Source: Luscinia megarhynchos (Eukaryota; Chordata; Aves; Passeriformes; Turdidae). Taken from it: a stretch of DNA of 64,000 nt. This document shows positions 47,893 to 61,000 of this stretch, one piece after another. The stretch's first letter is position 1; every line of letters begins with the position of its first letter. The notes under the pieces are model-generated. The model searched no databases. It was not told where the DNA came from and saw only the letters and a program-made list of their open reading frames with translations. The DNA lies in the NCBI GenBank assembly GCA_034336665.1, contig JAPFBE010000003.1, positions 59,315,352 to 59,379,351 of the forward strand, read 5' to 3'. Both the position numbers and the translations under genes were made by a program.

Positions 47893-49037
47893 GGAGATGG
47901 CGGGGGTGTTTTTTAGCTTTTAGCAGTGTACAGGAGGAGCAAGAAAGGATTAAGGAAAATAGGATCGAAGAGATGGGAATGAGGGTTGAAGGGTTTTGAT
48001 GGGGCTGAAAATCATGTTCTGACTAAAGAGCCAACAGAGTGAGGCAGGGAGTGCGGAAAAAAAAAGGTTTGAAATTATCTGCAAGGGCAGGTAGGTAAGA
48101 GCACAGAAATGAAGGGTCACACTGAGCAGAGCACAGCACTGAGCACACAGAAGCATTTGTCTCTATCCTGCCCTACCCCAGCAGCTGCAGGCACCATGTA
48201 TGCACCACTGCCACAATAAACTGGTATTCTTGGGTAGGTAATTTCCCCCTTCCTTTGCTTCCAAAAGGATATCCTCATTCAGACCCTAACTTTTCTAAAA
48301 CCCTCTTCCAGCCTGGAGCAAAGAGAGAAGTGCACTTACATGGACAGACTTCTGGAGGGTCATTTTTTATTTTCTGAAGGATACACAGAAATTGTCAGTC
48401 TGTTTGTATATGTCTAGACACTACCATACAAATGTGCTGCCCTCCTCCTAATAAAGCTGCAAGACAATTTAGACTGAACCAGCTCTGGTTTTTGCCTCTT
48501 CAAGGGCTTCAAGACTGTTGGTCCCATGCAGCAGAACAAGTTATTTTGAAACTCTGAGTGGAGAGACTGTCTCAGTCCTTCAAAGGTGGTGGAAAACAGT
48601 TCCAGGATGTCATCCTCCTCTGTCCTCTTGTTTGAGGACCAAACCAGTGGAATTCCTCTACTGTGAACAGCACCCAGAGGTGGAAATTATCTGTTTGCAA
48701 CAAGAAATTTGCAGTCTCTCCTCTATGTGGCCCACTTCCGACTAAGTTTTCCTTCTTCCTATGGTTTTTCTAGTGGTGATTTTGATTTTTTCCAAGTGCT
48801 AGGGGTTTATTTATTTATTTATTTATTTATTTGCCCAGGATCTGGTGGGACAGTGAAAAGGTGCAAATTAAGTGCTGAAGAGAAGCTCCTCAGATGGAAG
48901 CTGAAGGCACTGCCTGGCTGCCCAGGTGAAGGAGAAGAGAATTGTCTCACAATTAAACTGTCTGGTTCTGCCAGGTCCCTCCCCCTGCCCCCCACCCTGC
49001 ACTCTCCTGAGCTGTACTCAGTTGTGAAGTTGTACTC
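47893..49037. other. Unique sequence with a (TTTA)n tract
   Basis: No supported gene. Holds the (TTTA)n microsatellite at 48806-48832. The + frame 48709-49068 runs through that microsatellite and is therefore unlikely to be coding. Confidence 0.5.
48806..48832. repeat. (TTTA)n microsatellite
   Basis: Nearly seven perfect tandem TTTA units, ending at GCCC. Confidence 0.9.
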
Positions 49038-49679
49038 TCACCAAGAGACATCCCCTGGACACAAGTAAAATATCTGGGAATCACACTCTGATAGGCTTGA
49101 ATCAAGCAGGAACTTTCCTGGCTCATAACCTGGGAATGAACTGTCAGGGGCTGGGAAGATGGTTCCATAACCCTCAGTGGCAATTCCCATTGGCATCTTG
49201 GTATCCCTCCTTTGATAAAGCTTCCCAGGGTACTTCACGTGACTCCTACAAGATCCATAGGAAATTTTAAAGACAGTTGCTAAAGATGGACTGAAATACA
49301 AACTGCTAAAGTGCCTTTTTGGTGATGTTATTTGTTCTTGGGCCTGATAGCTGTCGGCAGCAAGGACTGGAAGCGCTGACAGCTGAGATCGGACTGGAAA
49401 ACCCAGGTCTGAAAGACAGCTGGCACAATTGCTCAGGTTAACCCCAGGCTGCCCACCACGATGCATATCTCCAAGTGAGGATTGCAATTGTCTGTCAGGC
49501 ACAGAGCAACCAGTAAAAAGAAAAGGGGGGAAAAAATGAGTCCCTGGGAGAAAATGCACCTTTTGGTTGACCCTGAAAAAGTGCCTTTTGGCTGCTTCAG
49601 CCCCAAAACCTTGCTGGTGACATAAACATATGGAGACCAGAAGATTTAAGCTGACCAACAGCCCCAACGATGACAGCAC
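49038..49679 (-). other. Longest open frame (213 codons), unrecognised, probably chance
   Basis: A single uninterrupted minus-strand frame that starts at an ATG at 49679. The first 20 or so residues are hydrophobic and leucine-rich (LLVSLNLLVSICLC) and look like a signal peptide or membrane segment. The rest is mixed, with scattered cysteines (for example NLSNCASCLSD) and no domain or catalytic motif that I recognise. No promoter, intron boundary or neighbouring gene supports it. The local DNA is somewhat GC-richer, which makes long chance frames more likely. It could still be a single-exon gene or part of a long non-coding RNA. Confidence 0.15.
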
Positions 49680-52383
49680 TGAAGCCCATATCAGGGCTCA
49701 GCTGGCCACATGTGGCAGCATCATCAAACTACTACTTCTGCACTCCCTGCTGCACCAAAGCATGGGACAACACTGCTGAGAGCTGGGTCACCAAGACCTG
49801 ATTTTTTGCTTTGTGATGTTGGCTGCAAAAAGAAAAATCTCAGGATGTTTTCTTAATACTTCTCCTGCATTAAAGACAGATTTATTTTTTTTTAAATAGA
49901 GGAAAAAAAATCCTATAGTCAGTATTAGACTACTCAGAAGTCAGTGCCAAAATCCTATGTCCACATTTAGATAAGAGAAAGAGTTTGTCTTTTGTCGCAG
50001 CTTCACCTGTAACTTAAAATGAAGTTCTTAAGGAAACAACCACCCCTTTTCTCTTTCTTCTGCATGTGTCATCTGAAAGGATTCCCTCTCCCCTTTGATG
50101 CTGTTTGGAATTCATTCTCATCAGTCCTCTTGTACAGCCTTTTGGAAGTGTAACTCCACCATACCCACAGGAAGCTTGCCCCAGGTATGAGATGCACCAG
50201 GGTGCAGTGTCATACTGGCTTAGCTTGGGCCCTGAAAGTTGCCTGTTTGCATCAGTGTTCCACTGCACCTGATAGCATTAGATCTGTCTCTTCATAGCAA
50301 GCTTAACGAGGCGAGAAATGGCAGCACCGGAGTGTCACACCCTGCCACAGAGACACCATTTCACACTGGAAAACTACCAGTGTGGTTGTGGCTCCTCTTT
50401 ACTCTGCTGCTATACTTGGGATGCAGAAGCCCCACGGTGAGGCCAGAACTAACTGCTCTGGTTCTGCCATTCTTCCATTCCTCCCTTAACACTCAATGTG
50501 TAGGTGGTTTCCTTAGTAGAATAAAAGCAATCCAGCCTTTCCAGGCTGAAAAGGAGAAAACCTTGCTAGAAAGTGATATTCCATAAAACACTTCCATCAG
50601 CTTTAACTTTATGCACTCAATACTTCTTGGCATCCTCTTTTCAAGCAAGGAACAGAACCATCACACACTTATGCTAATAAAGCAGATGTAATATCCTTTT
50701 CCTCCCTGTTTTCCTTTCTCCCTGGGGTTCTGTATTAAAAAGGGGATTCTCTACGTGATGTTTAGAAAAGCTTCCAACTATTTATTCGCTTTCCTTTATC
50801 ACTGTGCTGAGGTTGCACCCAGCTGATACAGAGGTTTGGTTTTTCCAGCTGGGAATCAGACTGAGGCACAGCAGTAGAAGCAGCAGTCAGATCCCACCGG
50901 CAAGACACAAATTTTCAAAGCCGTTGTGAGTATGAACTCATTTAAAAATTATTTAAGAGCCATTTAAATTAATTACAAAAAAAGAAAAAAAAAGGAAGAA
51001 AGCTTACCTTACTAACAGCTTTAGGGTCTGTACTACATCTCATCTCTCAGGCTGGATCCCAGATGGTCAGAGCACCAAATTGCTATTTGAGTTTTAATTA
51101 TTCTTGTTATTATATTCAAGGTATGTCTGGAGACAAATTATGAAGCCTCTTTTGAGTGGTCAGGAAGTAGGCACACATAAAGAGCATCAAAAGGCCCTGT
51201 CATACCTTGCACTGTGGCAAGGTTCAGGTCACCAAACTGTCCCATGTAGATCTAACATGATTAGGAAAGCCACAGGCAAACACAGCACTTGAAAATCTTT
51301 GCCCAGCTAACATTCATGCACCATGCTCCCTTTTAGAGATGCTTCTGGGATCTGGGTTTGCTTGCAACACTTTTCAAAAGCTAGCAGGTTCCCAAGCTGG
51401 CCCTCCAGGACCTTGGGTAAAGATTACTACAGAGCTGACTTGAGTTGCTGACTTGAGTCTTGGTACCACTCTGCTTCACCCCTGCCAAGGGAGTTGAGTG
51501 CAGAATGATGGCATTGGGGAAGAAATGGTGGTTTCCTGGCACTCCTCCATTCCCTGACCTTCATCCCACACTCAAACCCACACCATCACTGATACCACTC
51601 ATGCACCAGGCTGGGTGTCCTAACTAGCTTCAGGATGCAACAGGGCCAGAAAAGAAAAGCCACCCCTGAGAAGAGAAACAGCAGCTTCAACTCAGGTCTG
51701 AGGCAGAGGCAAGCAAACAGGCAGACAGGCACCCACTTCAAAATCTCATTTGGCTGGTACATTGGAGGTATTCCAGTTGCCTTTGCCATATTATTAATTC
51801 ATGCCCTCTTCACACATCATTGCCCGACTTAGAGTTGCACAAAACCTAAACATATATTAAAAACACTATCATTGCCTAAACAGCTCATTAAAATGGATTT
51901 TAAATGGAGATTGTAAAACTAAAATAAACAAATCTAAACCAAGGGTAGAATGACCTTAAAATTAGAGATTTATGCTTGACTGGAGAAAACAAACGAGAGA
52001 CAGTTCTCTCATTTCAGCCCTACAGATATGCCTACCCAACTGTGTATCCTGTAACAACTTAAAAGGGAGATCCAATGTGATTTCTCTCTGGGCAAACACT
52101 AATCTCCTTGCTTTCACAGACAACAGAAAATAAACTTGAGTATTTGCTAGATTATTCCAAACAGACTCTATTTTCTGTAATTCCTCAAAATAGATCCCTT
52201 TAAAGATATGTTTATGTGCTCAGCAGTTGCCCTGCACTTCATCCACCCATTATCTGAGCTGCAAAGTATGAGACAGAGGCTGCTCCTCCTGATAAAAAAG
52301 TCTGCTCTGATGCTTTGCTCTAAGACTGTGCCCATGCTAAGAGACTCTGCCTTGAGGGAGCATGTTTTCTAACTCTGGGCATG
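49680..52383. other. Unique sequence, no gene recognised
   Basis: AT-rich DNA with a short A-rich tract (50978-50994). No gene or mobile element could be supported. The frames 50014-50268 (-) and 50239-50586 (+) overlap and have no recognised family. Confidence 0.5.
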
Positions 52384-52888
52384 TATCAAAGAACAGTTTG
52401 GGTGTGAAGGGACCTTACACATCATCTAGTTCCCACCTCCATAACATGAGCAGAGATACCTTCCACTTCACCAGGTTGCTTAAAGCCCCATCCAACCTGG
52501 CCTGGAGCATTTCCAGGGATGGGGCTTCCACAACTTCCCTGGGCAACCTGTTCCATTGCCTCATCACCCTCACAGCAAACAATTTCCTCCTAGTATTCAA
52601 CCTAAACCTGCCCTCTTTCAGTTTGAGCTTGTCACTCCTTCTCCTGTTCACACGCCCTTGTGAAAATTCCCTCTCCTGCTCTCTTGTAGGACTCCTTTGG
52701 CTGCAGGAAAGCCTTATAAGCTCTCTCCAGAGCCTTCTCCAGACTGAAGAACCCCAACTCTCTCTGCCTGCCTTCATCAGAGAGGTGTTCCAGTCCTCTG
52801 ATAATCTTTATGGACCTCTTCTGGAACCTCTCCAACAGGTCCATTTCCTTCTTATGCCAGGAGCCCCGAGGTGGATACAGTACTCAAC
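52384..52888 (-). mobile_element. CR1 LINE fragment, best preserved copy, minus strand
   Basis: The minus-strand translation shows the CR1 ORF2 C-terminal tail. RFQKRSIKIIRGLEHLSDE, then RELGFFSLEKALERAYKAF, lie in one frame (52632-52844). KLKEGRFRLNTRRKLFAVR, then RQWNRLPREVVEAPSLEML and ARLDGALSNLV, lie in another (52415-52777). The shift between them shows a frame-breaking indel. The non-coding 3' end on + reads 'cagtttgggtgtgaagggaccttacacatcatctagttccc' (52391-52431). The 5' side is truncated at 'ggtggatacagtactcaaca'. Similarity to the family form is high, so this is among the youngest repeats here, yet it cannot code for an enzyme. Confidence 0.96.
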
Positions 52889-55800
52889 ACTACCAAAAAT
52901 CCTCAGAGATTGTGTTTTAAAGCAGCTGAAGTGACCTGGATTTTACAGCAGTGTTCACCTCAAAATTCATAGATGTAGAAGCATTTTGAAGTGTTCAGGA
53001 CATCACAATAAGAAAAGAGATTGACCTTATCCTCTGCCCACTAGGACTGCAAACACAGGATTTGAATTTCTGACAGTATTTAAAATAAATATTTATAACT
53101 AGACTTACAGATCACAATTAACAGATGAGCAACTGAAATATAGATCATTTGATGCAGCAAATTCAATATCACATTTAATGTTTTGGAAATCTTTCCTTCT
53201 ATCTGGCTGCCAGGGTCAACATCTGCCTGTTAATCTTTCTAGAACAATAAACACATCACTTTGAGGCATCACATTATATGATCATGGGACTGGCTATCAG
53301 AAGGTATGTGGCAACAATTAAAAACTCAAGAGTACTTACTGCTTAATATGCTTGAAATCCAGCACTTTGCGGCTTAATGCACTACCACTGGGAACACTAG
53401 TTACAACATCTAATTTCCAAGGGACATGGAATGTTCAAAGCCAAGCAGGAAACAAAATTAACTAGTCCAAACCACAAGATTTTGAAGAGTAGTCTAAAAT
53501 AACTTTTTTTCCATTATAAACAGTAATATTTAACATACAATACCCGTGATTCTGAAACAAATTTCTGCATTTTGCCTTCTGTTTTCTTACTCATTATCCC
53601 ACTTTGGAAAGGATGCCTCACAACAATCCTTTCTATGTTTTTTTAATAAATAAACAATTTTCAGCCATCTTAATAGTATCACAATAAGAACTAAATTTCC
53701 CAGCCTCTATAATAAGAGAAACTACCATTTGATTCCTCACACATTTTTTTAAAAGTTAAGTTTCACTTGGACCTTTAGCAAACCATACTCCTTTCCACTC
53801 AAGGGTGAGACACCAAAGATAACCAGAGGAGAGGGAATTTCCCAGCTCTGTAGCTCTGGTGTGAATCACAAAGGAAATTTTGCACTTCCTTCCAAACAGA
53901 TGTCATGGCAGAAGAAGTGGACACACCCTCTGCAGATGAATCTTCAAATGTCTCAATGCTGAAAAAACATGTTTCAATTGAATTTTACATCCAGAATGAC
54001 CCACTTCCATTTCTCATTCAACTGTTGCAGCATCCCAGCAAAGACTGTTCAATTTTTCCATTGACTGTCATAAGTTTTCCAGAGTTGGGAAAGGCTGTTA
54101 GGCTAAAAGGACCTCGAAAATGACCTACCAGCTCAGTGCTCTTCCCAGAAGAAATTCTTCAAACATTTGTACAGTAAAAAGGGATGTTTTCACACTTGTG
54201 TAATGCCTTAATCTGAACTAAATGTGTCAGATAACAGAGCAATATCTGTTACCACACTCAGTGCTATCAGTAGGGAACCCATCACTCTGAACATCAGAAA
54301 AATTTTTCTCCCAAATGGTGCCTTTTGATTTAGTGGATTTTTCATGGAAGACCTAAACAAACCTACTCTCAGTTGGGAGACTTTCTCAGAAATCTGCCAC
54401 AAGTCTCCTGAAGCCCAGGAGTACTCGGGATGCCACAAAACTAACACTGCTGCTGGTAAAAAGGGGAACAGTCCTATTGATGTCAGCAGTGCTGGCATGT
54501 GGTGCAGACACCAAACAACTGCATTTATTTTCTCTTTATTTTCTTCACCTGTCATGTCCACCCTCACACTTCAGTGCAGAAGCTTGTCCACTTTGGAGTG
54601 GTGTGTATAGTATTGTCTTGGCACACCATGGAAAAGCAACAACAATGGGTTAAGTGTGCTATAATTTCTACCTCAACCCCTCACAAACTTCATCCACTGT
54701 CACTGCAGTCTTCAAAAGAGCTGAGAGCTCATGCTGCAGCTCATATGTAAAAATTTCATTAGGTTCTTTCAGTTAACACAACAGTACTGCAAAAATTAGA
54801 ATGCTTCTGGCTGCCTGCAGATATTTAAACAAAACAGAAAAAATATCCTTCAACCCACCTGCGAGTGACCCGCATTTGCTCTGTTATGACAGCTCATGTT
54901 TCCTGCCACTCTTGCACAGCTTGAGAAGATTTGTACCACTCCTACTGCCTAAGCTCCTCTTGAAGAAAAACACTACTCAGGCTGCATGAGCTCAAAAACA
55001 TGAACCTTAAGATAAACCAATCTACCTTTAGACACACCGCATATTTGGTAGCACAATGTCAAGTGTGCTCAGCTAATTAGGAGCTGATGATTCTTCTCCA
55101 CAGCTTCTATTATGGGAGAATTTATATTCTACCAGATCAAGATAACTAATATGGGAGGGACGAACAAAACAACAAAAAAAGGTGTGAGAACTGTAGTAGA
55201 AGTTATTCAATAATTATGCTTTCCCTTTTTACAAACCTCCCAAATATCCAGGAAATCATGATCAATTCTGCTTCATGTAATACATCTGCTGCATAATCTG
55301 CTGGCTAGGTCTTTGATGTTCTGAAAAACACCAGTAACTGTCATAAATAAATTCTCTCTAGTTATTTGGCTGCATAGCTCAACTAATATTTCACTTTACC
55401 GCCACTTTCACAATACCACTGGTATGAAAGCCCACCAATTCTCTGACCTGCTGGTATAATTTTGATTAAAATTATTATATTTGATGGAAACTATGCCTAC
55501 AGTGTGGTGTATCACTGGCGCTTCCATCTTTCCCTTCAGTCAGCAAAGAGCTCTGCTGCACACTGCAAGGAACATTTGTCTTTTGTGACAAAGCCATGTC
55601 CATGTTAGAGACTTGCATAGAAATCTTATACAATCGTCAGATGTGTTCCCTTATGTCTGGGGAATACTCTGGGCAGATAGGAACCATAAAGCAACATGGA
55701 GAAACATGTCACCAAGAACAAATGACTTGTTGTGGATTTGTTTCGACTACTGCTAATTATTTCCATGTTCTTTATTTCCATGGCCCCAAAAGAGGGGTTT

Positions 55801-58000
55801 TAAATGATGTTATTAAGTTGATACATTTGTGCTCATAAGAAGGAAGTCAGAAACCACTGTTTCACATCTGCTGTTTTTCATTTTGTACTTTCCAGTTCCA
55901 AGGTTTCTCACTGACTGCACAGCACACAGCCCCTCCTGCTTTCTCTTCCCTTCCTCTTAACCAAAAACAGGGAAAAAGCCAACCCACATCAAATCATACT
56001 AAAATATATTTAGTTGTACTATCTTGCAAATACTCCTTAATATTTTGAAAGCTTTATAAAAATTTCAAAATTTTGTGCCTCTATTTGCTCTTTTCCAATA
56101 AGCCCCCTAAGACAATAGCTGAAACATACAGTTATTTTTTAAACAAGCCGCTGTTCCTCTTAGCAAATATTTAAGCAATGTCTTTTGCCAGATTCTTTGC
56201 CAACATGAACTGCCTGGCTCTTTCCCATGGGATTTACAGCCTCAAAAGTGTACTCCACCCAGAAATGCTAGGGAAAAAAAGGGAAATTAATGTAACTGGC
56301 AACTAAAAAAGTAAATATGCAAGATCAATATTGCTTACAGTAAAGCCAGCATCCCCCAGCATGACTCATATTAATCCAATACGGATCGTACACAGTGCTT
56401 TCAGATGAAGAAGCTACAGCATCTTGATGTCCTAACAACTTTTATAGCATGTCCTTGAAGTGTCCTGTTCCTTTCATCACTGCAGAGAAAATATCACAAT
56501 CCCTTTACATTTTCTACCCATAATGATAGGGTGAGCAGTGCTGAGGGAAAAAAAAAGCAATCACAATAACAGAAGAAAAAAACCATGATTCATAGGCATA
56601 GAAAGTAAATCACTAGGAAAGCCTGTCTTGTCCTCCTCTTTATTTTGCTCATAGGTCAAACAATCTTAATGAAGCCTCCTCCACACTCACTTTATTGTTT
56701 GCTCTCATATAGAGTACAGTCTTTCCAAACACCTTAGTTATTTTTAAAAGCTGTGCTGAAAGTCCTGCATGGGTTATACTGGATTTTTTTTAAGACCTGC
56801 CACAATTTAAAGTATCAAAGCTAGAGGACAGCACCATGCTCTGCTCTGTGATTTACCTGCCAGTATCAGGTAGGTGGAAAACTATGAATTATGATTACTC
56901 CTCTGGGTAATCCACATCAAAAAAAGGAAAGGTACTACTATCTAACTGCATAACTTCCCTCTAACTTTCAACATACAAATGAAGGTTGTTAGCTGCCTGC
57001 AATTTTATCTCTTTACCTGAATAAAGGTGATAAATTACCCTATTACATTTTCATATGCAAATTTGAAGCTGGATTGATGTCAGATCAAGAATCTGCTTCA
57101 GCAAGTCTGCCTAGCTACATATTTCGTCAAGGACCTTTATCTAGTAGGAGAAGTAGAGGATAAAAAATGCCTTTGGGCAATGGGGAGCAAACTGTGGAAA
57201 GGCAAAGAGAACAAAGGTGCATTTGCAGCACTGAGACATTACTGCACTGCCTTAGTTTGTTTTTTCTGGTTGGTATGGGTTGTTACAACAAAGTAACACA
57301 GGTATCAGCATGACAACATCCAAAATATTTTCCTAGGATCCCTGAACAGCCAAGCTAAAATCTTTGCCAATGCATCTTCATTGTACCTGGAGCTCCTCAA
57401 ACCAGCTAGATGTGATTGCTAGCCTGACAAAAGCTGCCTTCAAGTTCTGAGCAGAGATTCAGAGTGCTTGGAAGGGGCTTTACCATGTTTCCTCTGGCGT
57501 TTTTATCCCACTCTTAGTAGACTCATTCCACCTACTCTCCCAGCTTTGCTACATGCTACACTTTTCAACTTTTCCCCTCGGTTTCTTTTTCCCTTTGACT
57601 GACCTCTCTCTCCACCTCTTCTGCTACTCTTCATGCACAGCATAAAGATGATGAAGATGAAACAATAGCTGCATCTGAACATCATTCAAACTCATTCCCT
57701 CCTTCACTCTATTGACAAGCCTACAGCCCAGCTCCAGCCACTTCCCACCACTCCAAATGCCTGTTCTTCTTTTAGGTAAAACATTCTCCCAGACAGTTTG
57801 GAATTACTGAGACACTAGTATTGACTGGGGAACCCACTCAGAGATATATACAAACAGAACAGATCAGCAAAGAAATGTCAGATATTGAAATTTAAATTAC
57901 TAGCACTGATCAAGTCAGCAATTTTTTTCAGACCACAGAAGAGATAGTTCAGAGATCTCAAAAATAAGAGGTCAGTATGCAAATCAAACCAAGAAAGAAA
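52889..58000. other. Unique AT-rich sequence, no gene recognised
   Basis: No gene, RNA or mobile element could be supported. The + frame 53905-54123 starts MAEEVDTPSADESSN and looks superficially protein-like, but it lies in non-repetitive DNA without splice sites or a recognised family. The frames at 54208-54750 lie on both strands over the same DNA. Confidence 0.5.
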
Positions 58001-61000
58001 TTTAGGTCAAATCCTATCCCAGAATAACCATACACATTTCCCACTGAGTCACAGTGTCTAGATGAAAAATTAACTCGAGTTTTAACCTTGTTTAATACTC
58101 TGAACAGGGGTAATCTAATAACAACCATCAGGGACCTTATTGCCTGATGTCCAAAGCAAATGGGCAGAGGATTCTCTGCTAGAAACCCTGTCTTTGTTCA
58201 ACATCTCCTCCAGGGATGTCAAATCTCTTGGGCTCAGGAAAAGGATGCAAAGGAAACAATTTATACTAACTCAGAATCTACAAAGTGAATGGACTCATTA
58301 AAATCCCTAACAGCTGAACGGCTTAAATGTATTGATTTTATGCAGATCTGTGGTAGTGAAATTCCAATATAAGTTACAGTACTACTGTACTATTTTTTTA
58401 GTATCTTTTCTTGTTCATGGAACCAGCTATTGATGATGGGCAGGAATAATCCATTAAATTTTTTACTTTAGGTTTGGGGTTTTTTTTGAAGTATATGTTT
58501 ACTGTAACAAAAAATCCCTTGCTTCTGAATTCATCCAGCTATTTTTAAAACTGGATGTGAAACTCAAAGAACAACATTCCCTTCTATGATATCTTCACAC
58601 ATGCTCCTGGAGTACTGAATTTCTTTTGGTACTTTCAATCCATTTCTTCCTGAACACCAGAAAGGAACTTGAAACAATGATTTCTTTCCTCCAACCACTA
58701 CTGAAAAAAAGCCATTTCATGTATTTTTCTCTCAGACCAAGAATCTTGCAACCATTTCAGGACATGTCAAGTACAGGAGTGACCCGATATAAATACGTGA
58801 CAGAACACTAATAACAGAGAGTTATGGTGGCAGCTGCTCAGACATTATCACTTCATGTCAGCAGGAACAGACTACTGTGGTAATCCTCCAGAATTCTGTT
58901 ATAACTTGTTTAAAGATATTTATTTAATGAAAACCAGAATGCTTTCTGTATAAACCCTGCAAAATTTCCAACAGCAGTAGACAAGAAACAGATCTGTTTT
59001 CTTTGAACCTGTAAAAATCAGATGCCTTAAGGTAAATAATTGCACCTCTGAGTTGTTTGGGGTGTTTTTTGTCACATCTTTCTGTAGTCTTGAGATTAAA
59101 TTAATATCTGCTACATACTTCCCTGCAACTACATTTCAAATAAATACTCAGTGACAATTCTTGCCAAGTCTCTCCAGACTATTAAGGATGCACTGAGTAT
59201 TTCTGGATTTCTTTGGAAGGGAAAAAGATATGGGCAACACACCCACCATCACTGAGGGCTTGCATCATGGCTCTGAGCACATTTCCATCATCTCTGGAAA
59301 AGCTGTGCTTGGTCGTTGCTATTTCTTTATCTGTCAAGTCCTTGTTCCATTCTTGGCAAGAGGAATTTTGTAGCACAAGGCTTTTACAGACAATTCCTTC
59401 TTAAAACTTACTTTCTACTATATTAAATTTTAGAGTTTTAGCCATTTTTCCTGCCATCAGCAACAACCATGCTTTAACAATCAGCTGCTATTCACTTGCA
59501 AAACCCTTTCTCAATCCTTGCTGAGATCTGCCACGATGCAGTATGCCATTCCTTCTCAACACTTCAGATTTCAATTGACAGAATACAAGTATTTTCAAGC
59601 CTTACAAAGATTTTAGCACGACTTCTTCATTTATTTTGTTTTTATTCTCTGCATGCACAGTTAAGAAATTGTATTTCTTAGGTAGGGTGGGTCTAGCAAA
59701 ACCTAGAAACCCAGCTTGATTTTCTGTAACTGCTTGCAGGCAGTGGGAACGGGTGCCAGTTGCATTTGGAAGTATTGTTGTAGGCAGCAGTAGGTTCAGA
59801 GGGAATGTCATCTGCATCCAGTCAAAGCAAAGGACTCCCAGCAGAAAGAATGTTGTTTTTCCATCCTCAGAAAGACTCCAGCTCTCTGGTCTCCTTGCTG
59901 CATAATTCTGCTCCTGCTGTTCCCGACAGCTCCAGGGTTCCTTTCACACCCTGCCCCACCCTCTTCCTTGAGATGTGGGTTCAGGATTTCATTTCAATTT
60001 GCTCGTGCTCTCTTCCTTGAAAGTATCATTAAAGAACCTACGTGGGAGAAGCCCTATTTAAATCCATCTAGGTTCAACAATGGCAATAAAAAATGATTGC
60101 ATGGTTAAGCTCATAGAAAGCCAAGCACAAGACCTGGGCCAGTATTCTTTTAATCAAATAATTGCTATTCAGGCAAGACTTTCTATGCAACAATTATTTC
60201 TTTTTAAAAGCTCCCAAAGTACTTGAATGAACTCAAGCACTTGAGTGACTTTATTTAATTCCCATCATAATACTGTATTATAAATACATTGGAATATTTC
60301 TTAAGCTTTGTATATATTTTCTTTCCTAATCATACCACTAGAAAAATAATACCACACTCCGGGACAAAAGAAAAAACACTGTGATTGGGAAGAAGCTTCA
60401 TCTTTAGCTTGCCAAGCAGCTACCAGCCTTCCAAGCAGCAGAAATGGCATACAGTGGGGTTGCTATACAACACAATCAGTGGGGTTTGGGAAGTTGCTTT
60501 GCTGTTTCCAAATGTATAATGACTGCTCTGAAACGACTGTGTTTTGCAAGAGGAGGATTTGAAGGGAAGCAGGTGGCCACTAACAACAGTAAACATCGTG
60601 CTGCTGTTAGGGATGGGGGAGGAGGAGGGCAAGAGCCCGATGGCAGAATATTTTGTTTCCCCATCTCCATCTAAGAGAAGCACTTGCTTCACTGCTGTGA
60701 TACATTTTCAGTCCACTGAAACTCTCATCTCCAAAGGTTATGGGTTTTTTTTTAAATATGGTAATAACAATACAGCTAAATTGGTTTCTTGCTTTCTCTT
60801 GATGATTTCATCATCACAAAACTTTCACATTGAGTAGTGCTATGCATGAAGGGTCACCAAAGACTTTTGTACTGTTATCATACAGGCAATACAGAGGAAA
60901 GAAAAAGAGAGAGAGGGGAAAGGGGGAAATTGAGGTTATTTACTTGTCTTTAGCAGGCTTGGATTACTTTCTGAGTATAAAGAAATTCACCATACCATGT

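Noticed and set aside
47582..47923. 113-codon + frame ending in poly-phenylalanine
   Set aside because: The end is translation of the 24-base T tract. No recognised domain.
48709..49068. 119-codon + frame
   Set aside because: It runs through the (TTTA)n microsatellite, which yields the repeated LFIYLFI residues, so it is not coding.
52362..52934. 190-codon + frame
   Set aside because: Antisense reading through the minus-strand CR1 at 52384-52888. The meaningful translation is on the other strand.
53905..54123. 72-codon + frame starting MAEEVDTPSADESSN
   Set aside because: Looks protein-like at the start, but has no recognised family, no splice signals and no neighbouring exons.
54285..54330. 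Possible CR1 fragment ('gaacatcagaaaaatttttct')
   Set aside because: Only about 20 bases resemble CR1 and no flanking CR1 blocks follow.
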